DNA from: Chloroflexota bacterium
GTDB taxonomy: Bacteria; Chloroflexota; Anaerolineae; Thermoflexales; Thermoflexaceae
DNA: 8,323 bases
Assembly: GCA_030550075.1 (NCBI GenBank)
Contig: JAUQQB010000109.1
Location: forward strand, 1 to 8,323
Reading direction: 5' to 3'
Positions 1 to 6,709 of the stretch are shown here, one piece after another (the stretch's first letter is position 1; every line of letters begins with the position of its first letter). A program made the translations under genes and the position numbers. The notes below the pieces were generated by a model that saw only the letters and a program-made list of their open reading frames with translations, had not been told where the DNA came from and did not search any database.

Positions 1-101
1 GGGGGGAGAAAGGGGGGTGGGGCCACTCCGTTCCACCTTTAGAGCTTTCAACTGCGTAACTCCTACTCAAAATAATTGTAACATCTCACTGATCTGAAAA
101 G

Positions 102-165
102 GAACAATCTATGTGACCTGTGATTGTTCAAAATCTGGTGAGGCTTGCCTAAGACCGCCAGATTT
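102..165. repeat. Two adjacent perfect 8-bp inverted repeats (tandem stem-loops)
   Basis: GAACAATC (102-109) pairs perfectly with GATTGTTC (122-129) across a 12-base loop. One base later AAATCTGG (131-138) pairs perfectly with CCAGATTT (158-165), and the second loop contains the small palindrome AGGCTTGCCT (141-150). Neither arm is followed by a T-run on either strand, so they do not look like simple intrinsic terminators. They could be stems of a structured RNA, the end of a gene lying left of the window, or protein-binding sites. The pairing is directly visible; the role is unknown. Confidence 0.5.
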
Positions 166-266
166 AGTAGGTAGTCAGGGAGGACATCCGCCAAATGTGG
201 CATTTCGCACTCGACTTCCCCAAACGTTGAACAGTCACTGTGACCCTGTGGGATTTAAGATGATAA

Positions 267-285
267 ATCGTTGGTAACCAATGAT
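267..285. promoter_or_regulatory. Operator-like palindrome
   Basis: The 19 bases ATCGTTGGTAACCAATGAT form 9-base arms around a central A (276) with one mismatch. The core TTGGT-A-ACCAA is perfect. The size and odd-centred symmetry are typical of a dimeric repressor or activator site. It lies about 180 bp upstream of the candidate -10 at 469-474, far for direct repression. The cognate regulator is not identifiable from this window. Confidence 0.3.
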
Positions 286-440
286 GCTCGCTGGGGAGTC
301 GAGGGGGACAGGTGGGGAGGCGGATAATTCCGATTCCCGGAAGGGGAAAGCTGACTCCTTTCTACCCAGTCATCCCTCTCGATCCACACGGAAGAGGGAG
401 CATATCCCCTGTCTCGGCTGTAAATCAAACGCCTGCTTTC

Positions 441-474
441 CTCTAATGCTCCTCTAATAGAACCCGCGTAGAAT
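441..474 (+). promoter_or_regulatory. Candidate dnaK-operon promoter with two 11-bp-phased CTCTAAT boxes
   Basis: CTCTAAT occurs at 441-447 and again at 452-458, an exact 11-bp step. A -10-like hexamer TAGAAT lies at 469-474, 17 bp after the start of the second box. No good -35 hexamer is present at the usual distance, as expected if an activator bound to the direct repeats replaces it. The same motif, period and distance to the -10 occur upstream of hsp20 (3978-4033), which supports both. Transcription would start near 481, leaving a leader of about 20 bases before the GTG at 504. Confidence 0.5.
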
Positions 475-503
475 GAAAGGCGACCCTAGCGAAGGGGGAG
501 CCT

Positions 504-773
504 GTGCCGCTGGTCTGCCGGAATTGTGGGATCGAAATCGAGTGGCAGCCGGTGATTGTGGATCGCCAGCCTTATTGCTGCCTGGGATGCGCGCAGGGGG
601 GGCCATGCCAGTGCGATTATGACCGGTTGCCCTCTCGTTCTACACCGGCCACACTGGCGCAGCGAACGCCCCCTCAGGCTTTTGAGGTCCTGATCCGGCG
701 GCCAGCTCCCCTCGCAGAGACCATCTCTGAAAGGGAATTCCTCAACCCCGAGCAGGAGGTTTCCGATGGCTAA
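504..773 (+). CDS. Small Cys-rich putative zinc-binding protein upstream of dnaK
   Basis: This 89-residue protein has seven cysteines in its first 37 residues: C5-x2-C8, then C25-C26-x2-C29, then C35-x-C37. The pattern CxxCG...YCCxGC resembles the metal-binding knuckles of TRASH-like or P-type-ATPase-associated modules, so a structural zinc or other metal site is likely. The C-terminal half is Pro/Arg/Glu-rich and probably disordered. The GTG at 504 is chosen because a purine-rich Shine-Dalgarno (GGGGGAG, ending at 500) precedes it and because it retains the first CxxC pair. The frame ends eight bases inside dnaK, through the overlap ATGGCTAA, so translation of the two is probably coupled. 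The dnaK ribosome site lies inside its last codons. Function is unknown. Placement suggests a chaperone accessory or redox/metal-sensing role, which is inference only. Confidence 0.72.
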   Translation: MPLVCRNCGIEIEWQPVIVDRQPYCCLGCAQGGPCQCDYDRLPSRSTPATLAQRTPPQAFEVLIRRPAPLAETISEREFLNPEQEVSDG

Positions 774-2652
774 GAAGGGGCGGATCGTTGGCATCGATCT
801 GGGAACGACCAACTCGGTGATCGCCGTGATGGAGGGCGGGGAGCCTAAGGTGATCCCGGTCGCTGAGGGTGGAAATCTCTGCCCGTCGGTGGTCGCCTTC
901 ACCAAAACCGGGGAACGCATGGTGGGCCTGCCAGCCAAGCGCCAGGCGATCATCAACCCGGAAAACACCGTTTTCTCCATCAAGCGCTTCATGGGCCGAC
1001 GTGTGAACGAGGTTCCAGAAGAAATCCGTCGGGTGCCCTTTAAGGTGGTGGAAGGACCGAACGGGGATGCGCGGGTCTTCATTCCGGCGGTGAGCAAGGA
1101 GTTCACGCCGCAGGAGATCTCGGCCATGATCCTGCGCAAGCTGAAGCAGGATGCCGAGGCTTACCTGGGGGAGCCGGTCACCCAGGCGGTGATCACGGTG
1201 CCGGCTTACTTCAACGATAGCCAGCGTCAGGCCACCAAGGACGCCGGGAAGATCGCCGGGCTGGAGGTGCTGCGCATCATCAATGAGCCCACGGCCGCGG
1301 CCCTGGCCTACGGTCTGGATAAGAAGAAGAACGAGATCATCCTGGTGTGGGATCTGGGCGGCGGAACCTTCGACGTCTCCATCCTGGAGGTTGGGGATGG
1401 GGTGATCGAGGTGAAGGCCACGGCCGGTGATACCCACCTGGGCGGCGATGACTGGGACCAGGTGATCATCGACTATGTGGCCGAGGAGTTCATGAAGGAG
1501 CACGGCATCGACCTCCGGAAGGACCGCCAGGCCCTGCAGCGGTTGAAGGAAGCGGCCGAGAAGGCCAAGATCGAGCTCTCCACGCTCATGGAGACGGAGA
1601 TCAACCTGCCGTTCATCACCGCCACGGCCGATGGGCCCAAGCACCTCCAGATGCGCCTGACCCGGGCGAAGTTCGAGCAGCTCTCCCGCCATCTGGTGGA
1701 GCGGCTGAAGGGCCCCTTCGAGCAGGCCCTTCGCGATGCCAAGCTGCGCCCGGAGCAGATCCATGAGGTGATCCTGGTCGGCGGCGCCACCCGCATGCCG
1801 ATGGTCCAGCAGCTGGTCCGGGAGCTCACCGGCAAGGAGCCTCATAAGGGCGTCAACCCGGACGAGGTGGTGGCCGTCGGCGCAGCCATCCAGGCGGGCG
1901 TGCTGGCGGGCGAGGTCCGCGATGTGCTGCTCCTGGATGTGACGCCGCTCTCCCTGGGTGTGGAGACCCTGGGCGGGGTGATGACGGTTCTGATCCCGCG
2001 CAATACGACCATCCCGGTGCGCAAAGCGGAGGTCTTCACGACGGCGGAGGATTTCCAGACGGCGGTGGATATCAAAGTCTATCAGGGTGAGCGGCCGATG
2101 GCAGTGGACAATATCCTCCTGGGTCAGTTCCGCCTGGAGGGCATCCCACCGGCACCGCGAGGTGTGCCGCAGATCGAGGTGACCTTTGACATCGATGCTA
2201 ACGGCATCCTGAGCGTCTCGGCCCGGGATCGAGCGACTGGAAAAGAAGCCAAGATCACCATTACCGCTTCCACGAACCTGTCCAAGGATGAGGTGGAGCG
2301 TCTGCTCAAGGATGCCGAGCGCTACGCGGAAGAGGACCGGCACCGGCGCGAGCTGGCCGAGGCCCGCAACGAGGCGGATAACATGATTTACAGCGTGGAG
2401 CGCTCGTTGCGGGAGCTGGGCGATCAGGTCAGCTCGGCGGACCGGGAGCGGATCGAGAACCTGGTCCGCCAGCTGAAAGAGGCGATGGGCACGGACAATA
2501 CGACCCGCATCCGCCAGCTCACCCAGGAGTTGCGCCAGGCAGCTCTGGCGATCGGCCAGGCGGTCTACCAGCGGGCGGCGGCAGGCGGATCGGGTGGCTC
2601 CCGTCCATCCGGCGAGGGCGAGGTGGTCGAAGGCGAATACCGTCAGGTTTGA
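766..2652 (+). CDS. dnaK: Molecular chaperone DnaK (Hsp70)
   Basis: This cytosolic ATP-dependent Hsp70 chaperone binds exposed hydrophobic peptides, normally with DnaJ and GrpE, neither of which is in this window. The protein is 628 residues, a normal length. Visible are the phosphate-1 motif IDLGTTNS (10-17), IINEPTAAALAYG (171-183), the second Hsp70 signature VWDLGGGTFDVSIL (194-207), the third signature VILVGGATRMPMVQQL (335-350), and the interdomain linker with DVTPLSLG (391-398). The beta substrate-binding domain spans about 395-500, the helical lid about 505-600, and a Gly/Ser-rich tail ends VVEGEYRQV, as in bacterial DnaK rather than eukaryotic EEVD. A strong AGGAGG (754-759) sits six bases before the ATG. 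It overlaps the upstream Cys-rich gene by eight bases and is followed by a long hairpin before the metallopeptidase gene. Confidence 0.98.
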   Translation: MAKKGRIVGIDLGTTNSVIAVMEGGEPKVIPVAEGGNLCPSVVAFTKTGERMVGLPAKRQAIINPENTVFSIKRFMGRRVNEVPEEIRRVPFKVVEGPNGDARVFIPAVSKEFTPQEISAMILRKLKQDAEAYLGEPVTQAVITVPAYFNDSQRQATKDAGKIAGLEVLRIINEPTAAALAYGLDKKKNEIILVWDLGGGTFDVSILEVGDGVIEVKATAGDTHLGGDDWDQVIIDYVAEEFMKEHGIDLRKDRQALQRLKEAAEKAKIELSTLMETEINLPFITATADGPKHLQMRLTRAKFEQLSRHLVERLKGPFEQALRDAKLRPEQIHEVILVGGATRMPMVQQLVRELTGKEPHKGVNPDEVVAVGAAIQAGVLAGEVRDVLLLDVTPLSLGVETLGGVMTVLIPRNTTIPVRKAEVFTTAEDFQTAVDIKVYQGERPMAVDNILLGQFRLEGIPPAPRGVPQIEVTFDIDANGILSVSARDRATGKEAKITITASTNLSKDEVERLLKDAERYAEEDRHRRELAEARNEADNMIYSVERSLRELGDQVSSADRERIENLVRQLKEAMGTDNTTRIRQLTQELRQAALAIGQAVYQRAAAGGSGGSRPSGEGEVVEGEYRQV

Positions 2653-2662
2653 TCCGGATGAA

Positions 2663-2701
2663 ACCGGTTCTGGCAGCAGCGAAGCCGCTGCCAGAACCGG
2701 T
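2663..2701 (+). terminator. Strong hairpin after dnaK, without a U-tract
   Basis: A perfect 15-bp stem pairs 2663-2677 with 2687-2701 around a nine-base loop. The loop can pair further (GC/GC around GAA). It begins 11 bases after the dnaK stop and ends 30 bases before the next start codon. No T-run follows, so it may be an attenuator or an mRNA 3'-end stabiliser that lets dnaK be expressed above the metallopeptidase rather than a full terminator. The pairing is seen directly; the role is inferred. Confidence 0.65.
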
Positions 2702-2731
2702 GGATGCAAGATCTAAGAAGGGAAGGAAACC

Positions 2732-3424
2732 ATGTGGTTCTGGGATCCGCTTTACTTTATCTTTGCGCTGCCGGCGCTGCTTTTGGGGCTGTATGCCCAG
2801 GCGAAGGTCCAGGCGGCCTACCAGCGGTGGCTGCAGGCCCCGGCCCGGTGGACGGGGCTGGAGGCCGCCCGCCGCCTGCTGCAGACCGCAGGGCTGTATG
2901 AGGTGCGCCTGGAGGGGGTTCCCAGCCATCTGACGGATCACTATGATCCGACGACGAAGACGCTGCGGCTGTCGGAGAGCGTGGCGGGGGTGCCCTCGGT
3001 GGCCTCGGTGGCGGTGACCGCCCACGAGGTGGGGCACGCGCTGCAGGATGCGGAGGGCTACTGGGGATTGCGGGCGCGGGCGGCCCTGGTGCCGGCGGTG
3101 AACTTTGGTTCGTGGCTGGGGCCGGTGCTGTTCCTGGTGGGCTTTGTGTTGCGGAGTCCGAGCCTGGTGTGGGCGGGGGTGTTGTTCTTTGCGGCGGCGG
3201 CGGTTTTTGCGCTGGTGACGCTGCCGGTGGAGCTGGATGCGAGCCGGCGGGCGTTGCGGTTGCTGGAAGGGAGCGGGCTGCTGGGGACGGAGGCGGAGCG
3301 GGCGGGGGCGAAGGAGGTGCTGTGGGCGGCGGCGCTGACGTATGTGGCCGCCCTGGCCCAGGCCCTCTCCACCCTGGCCTACTACGCCTTCCTCGCTATG
3401 GGCATGAGTCGGTCTGAGGAGTAA
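2732..3424 (+). CDS. YugP-type neutral zinc metallopeptidase, membrane-bound
   Basis: This 230-residue protein matches the YugP-like zinc metallopeptidase family (Zn_peptidase_2). It carries the gluzincin motif HEVGH at 98-102 (zinc ligands H98 and H102, catalytic E99) and the family-typical PVELDASRRA around 165-174, whose E167 could supply the third ligand. A hydrophobic N-terminal segment (about 3-22) and three further segments (about 121-141, 144-165, 196-222) indicate an integral membrane protein. The stretch YDPTTKTLRLSE before the active site is also typical of the family. The purine-rich GGAAGGAAA just before the ATG is a fair ribosome site. It shares direction with dnaK and follows its hairpin, suggesting membrane protein quality control. 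Substrates are unknown. Codon use is odd: about 2940-3345 is dominated by G-ending codons, then switches sharply to C-ending ones. Confidence 0.9.
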   Translation: MWFWDPLYFIFALPALLLGLYAQAKVQAAYQRWLQAPARWTGLEAARRLLQTAGLYEVRLEGVPSHLTDHYDPTTKTLRLSESVAGVPSVASVAVTAHEVGHALQDAEGYWGLRARAALVPAVNFGSWLGPVLFLVGFVLRSPSLVWAGVLFFAAAAVFALVTLPVELDASRRALRLLEGSGLLGTEAERAGAKEVLWAAALTYVAALAQALSTLAYYAFLAMGMSRSEE

Positions 3425-3427
3425 CCG

Positions 3428-3492
3428 GATCCCTTCTTCAAAGCTTAGAAGGCTGGAAGAAGAGCTTGGGAGCCCTTGGGATCACTATTTTT
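3428..3492 (+). terminator. Possible terminator after the metallopeptidase gene
   Basis: GATCCC (3428-3433) can pair with GGGATC (3478-3483). Nested inside, CTTCTTC (3433-3439) can pair with GAAGAAG (3456-3462); the two pairings share one base. A five-T run (3488-3492) follows shortly after. The structure is imperfect and branched, so termination is only a possibility. If real, the BON gene would need its own promoter, and I see none that is convincing in the remaining 30 bases. Confidence 0.28.
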
Positions 3493-3524
3493 CGAGGTTC
3501 CCGATCCTCCATGGAGCGGCGACT

Positions 3525-3974
3525 ATGGATGTTATGGACGACGCGACCCTGCGCGCGAAGGTGGAGGAACGGCTTTACCGGTATGATCCTCTCCGGGTCA
3601 ATTTCCATCTGATCCGAGTGACAGCCCAGGATGGACAGGTGATCTTAGATGGGGTCGTCCCTTCCACTGCCATGAAGCGGATGGCGGAAACCCTGGCTCG
3701 CTCCATACCGGGTGTGCGGGAGGTGCAGAATGACCTGGTTGCGGATCCTGAGATTGAAGCGGAGCTGGCCCTGCGTCTGGCAGCGGATCCGGATCTCAGC
3801 CCTCCCCAGGCCCGCGTGCTGGTCACTAGCGTTCAAGGCGACGTGACTTTGGCGGGATGGGTTTCGGACGAAGCAGCCCGCCAGCGCGCGGAACAGCTGG
3901 CTCGCTCGATTCGAGGGGTTCGCAACGTGGTGAACGACCTGCGGGTGAAGGCGACGGCGCGCCCGGCTGCATAG
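3525..3974 (+). CDS. Two-BON-domain protein
   Basis: This 149-residue protein consists of two BON domains in tandem. The first covers about residues 7-73, with the core GQVILDGVVPS...AETLARSIPGVREVQNDL. The second covers about 76-142, with GDVTLAGWVSDEAARQRAEQLARSIRGVRNVVNDL. BON domains bind phospholipid or other ligands and occur in osmotic- and envelope-stress proteins such as OsmY. This copy has no signal peptide or membrane segment, so as predicted it stays in the cytoplasm. The ATG at 3525 has GGAGCGG (3513-3519) at good spacing; an in-frame ATG at 3534 is a weaker alternative. It sits between a membrane protease and Hsp20, which supports a stress role. The four-box hsp20 promoter begins only four bases after its stop. 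Confidence 0.88.
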   Translation: MDVMDDATLRAKVEERLYRYDPLRVNFHLIRVTAQDGQVILDGVVPSTAMKRMAETLARSIPGVREVQNDLVADPEIEAELALRLAADPDLSPPQARVLVTSVQGDVTLAGWVSDEAARQRAEQLARSIRGVRNVVNDLRVKATARPAA

Positions 3975-3977
3975 GGG

Positions 3978-4033
3978 CTCTTACGAAACTCTTATGCGGC
4001 TCTTGCGCAGCTCTAACATGATCCTGCTATGAT
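3978..4033 (+). promoter_or_regulatory. hsp20 promoter: four CTCTTA-type boxes at 11-bp spacing plus extended -10
   Basis: CTCTTA (3978-3983), CTCTTA (3989-3994), CTCTTG (4000-4005) and CTCTAA (4011-4016) start at exact 11-bp intervals, one helical turn apart. An extended -10, TGC-TATGAT (4025-4033), follows, its hexamer beginning 17 bp after the start of the last box. The boxes therefore occupy the place of the -35. This is the arrangement known for OmpR/PhoB-family response regulators that bind direct repeats and activate promoters with a poor -35. A conventional alternative is TTGCGC (4003-4008) with a 19-bp spacer, which is weak. Predicted transcription start is near 4040. Confidence 0.68.
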
Positions 4034-4037
4034 CAGG

Positions 4038-4060
4038 TGTGCGGTTTCTCAAACCGCACG
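4038..4060 (+). promoter_or_regulatory. 5'-terminal hairpin of the predicted hsp20 mRNA
   Basis: GTGCGGTTT (4039-4047) pairs perfectly with AAACCGCAC (4051-4059) around the three-base loop CTC, and a T-G wobble (4038/4060) can extend it. The start site predicted from the -10 falls at the foot of this stem, so the mRNA would begin with a hairpin. Such structures protect transcripts from 5'-end decay. The same palindrome could also be a repressor operator at the start site. A second weak stem, CCCC/GGGG (4061-4064 with 4075-4078), follows. The ribosome site at 4088-4093 is not obviously masked. Confidence 0.5.
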
Positions 4061-4099
4061 CCCCAACCCGGTCAGGGGGATTTGAAGAGGAGGTCCGCC

Positions 4100-4546
4100 A
4101 TGGCCGGTGAGATCCGCCGATGGGATCCCTTTCAGGAGATCTTCTCGCTACGACGGACGATTGATCGACTGCTGGATGAGGCGTTCTCCCGTCCTTCTGT
4201 GCTCTTCGCTGGATCCATCGATTGGCCAGCGGTGGACATCTATGAGACCAAAGATGAAGTGGTGGTGAAAGCCGCTGTCCCGGGGATCCGGCCGGAAGAT
4301 ATGGAGGTAACCGTCAGTGGGAACGCGGTGACATTGCGCGGGGAATTCCGCGAGGAGCAGGAGGCGCGGGAGGGATCCTGGATTCGCCAGGAACGACGTC
4401 TCGGCGCTTTCACTCGTTCCTTCGTGCTTCCTGTGGAAGTGATGGCCGATAAGGCCGTAGCGGAATACGAACATGGCATCCTGACGCTACGGCTACCTAA
4501 GGCGGAGACGGTGAAGGCGCGGACGATTAAAGTGAAGGTCAAGTAA
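4100..4546 (+). CDS. Small heat-shock protein, Hsp20 / alpha-crystallin family
   Basis: This is an ATP-independent holdase that binds unfolding proteins and hands them to DnaK or GroEL. The protein is 148 residues, usual for bacterial Hsp20. A short N-terminal arm with RRWDPFQEI (6-14) precedes the alpha-crystallin domain (about 42-136), which includes WPAVDIYETKDEVVVKAAVPG and the consensus EHGILTLRLPKAE (124-136). The C-terminal TIKVKVK supplies the I-x-V anchor used in oligomer assembly. I chose the ATG at 4100 because AGGAGG (4088-4093) lies six bases upstream and the product begins like other family members. An in-frame GTG at 4037 would add 21 unrelated residues from within the leader hairpin and lies upstream of the predicted transcript start. 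It has its own promoter (3978-4033). Confidence 0.96.
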   Translation: MAGEIRRWDPFQEIFSLRRTIDRLLDEAFSRPSVLFAGSIDWPAVDIYETKDEVVVKAAVPGIRPEDMEVTVSGNAVTLRGEFREEQEAREGSWIRQERRLGAFTRSFVLPVEVMADKAVAEYEHGILTLRLPKAETVKARTIKVKVK

Positions 4547-4686
4547 CACGTTGCTGCCTGATTCCTCTGCTAAGACCTTCGGGGGTCGATGGGATGCCTT
4601 GTGGGGCCCCACCGGCCCTCGGGGATGAAAATGTTCTCCCTTCCTTAACTTAAGAGAGCCTATCTATCCCCTGGGAGGATGGGACG
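4547..4686 (+). promoter_or_regulatory. groES leader region with palindromes and a weak promoter candidate
   Basis: The region holds a GACC/GGTC stem (4574-4587), a perfect 12-bp palindrome GTGGGGCCCCAC (4601-4612), an 11-bp palindrome CTTAA-C-TTAAG (4644-4654) and a possible -10 TATCTA (4661-4666). The first two may end the hsp20 transcript, although no T-run follows. The AT-rich palindrome just upstream of the possible -10 could be an operator. I found no CIRCE or HAIR element, and the 11-bp boxes seen upstream of hsp20 are not clearly repeated here. Promoter assignment is weak. Confidence 0.35.
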
Positions 4687-4989
4687 ATGGCGGAGATCAA
4701 ACTTCGACCCCTTGCGGATCGGGTAGTGGTGGAGCCGATTGAGCGGGAGGAGATGACCCCCAGTGGCATCATTCTCCCGGAAACTGCGAAGGAGCGCCCT
4801 CAGGAGGGCCGTGTGATTGCTGTGGGCCCTGGGCGCGTAGATGAGAACGGCAAGCGAGTCCCCATGGAGGTGCGGGTCGGTGACCGTGTGCTCTTCGCCA
4901 AGTATGCGGGCACCGAGTTCAAGGTGGATACCACCCGCAAGTTGCTGATCCTCAAGGAGAGCGACATCTTGGCGATCATCGAGGAGTAA
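4687..4989 (+). CDS. groES: Co-chaperonin GroES (Hsp10)
   Basis: This is the heptameric lid of the GroEL folding chamber, cytosolic. At 100 residues it is normal length. Visible are the N-terminal LRPLADRVVVEP (6-17), the mobile loop that docks on GroEL (about 18-34, with SGIILPETAKE), the beta-barrel core EGRVIAVGPGR (40-50), and the closing VRVGDRVLFAKYAGTEFK and LLILKESDILAIIEE. GGGAGG (4673-4678) gives good spacing to the ATG at 4687. An ATG at 4679 is out of frame. It lies 64 bases upstream of groEL, in the usual groES-groEL order, and is almost certainly co-transcribed with it. Confidence 0.98.
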   Translation: MAEIKLRPLADRVVVEPIEREEMTPSGIILPETAKERPQEGRVIAVGPGRVDENGKRVPMEVRVGDRVLFAKYAGTEFKVDTTRKLLILKESDILAIIEE

Positions 4990-5030
4990 TCCCCTGGTTG
5001 TTTCTTGCAATTCCGCGTTTCAAAATCTTT

Positions 5031-5049
5031 ATCTCCTAAGGAGGTGATC
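5031..5049 (+). promoter_or_regulatory. Very strong groEL ribosome-binding site that can fold on itself
   Basis: TAAGGAGGTGATC (5037-5049) would be complementary over 13 bases to the usual 3' tail of bacterial 16S rRNA, far longer than needed. The core AGGAGG ends nine bases before the groEL ATG. Directly upstream, ATCTCC (5031-5036) can pair with GGAGGT (5040-5045) across the loop TAA, five Watson-Crick pairs plus one U-G, covering the core. A small melting hairpin over the ribosome site is the design of RNA thermometers. In a thermophile, however, a stem this short may never be stable, so regulation is speculative. Confidence 0.5.
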
Positions 5050-5053
5050 GGCA

Positions 5054-6691
<1,638 letters not shown>

Positions 6692-6709
6692 CCTTCTCGA
6701 AGAGGTACT

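Larger units (their letters stand above)
1..503. other. Non-coding region upstream of the dnaK operon
   Basis: I see no convincing gene in this stretch: the frames are short and interrupted. It opens with a G-rich run (1-22). It then holds tandem inverted repeats (102-165), a small stem AAATG/CATTT (193-205), an 11-bp palindrome GTCACTGTGAC (234-244), a 19-bp near-palindrome (267-285) and a 7-bp inverted repeat TCCCTCT/AGAGGGA (373-379 and 393-399). An imperfect direct repeat beginning TGTGACC occurs at 112 and 239. The last 65 bases look like the promoter of the downstream operon. Base composition is less GC-rich than the genes that follow. It could be a long regulatory region, or an unrecognised structured RNA could lie inside it. 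Confidence 0.6.

Noticed and set aside
206..211. GCACTC as half of a CIRCE element
   Set aside because: The full left half TTAGCACTC is absent and no GAGTGCTAA follows nine bases later.
742..2709. Long minus-strand open frame opposite dnaK
   Set aside because: It is a shadow of the dnaK coding sequence in GC-rich DNA. It has no recognisable domain, while the + strand is unmistakably DnaK.
4037..4099. In-frame GTG extending Hsp20 by 21 residues
   Set aside because: It lies inside the leader hairpin and just upstream of the predicted transcript start, has no ribosome site, and adds residues unlike the family. The ATG at 4100 has AGGAGG at ideal spacing.
4554..4581. Extension of the 11-bp CTCT boxes to the groES leader (CTGCCT, CTCTGC, CCTTCG)
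   Set aside because: The matches are too poor and no -10 lies 17 bp after them, so I do not count groESL in the proposed regulon.
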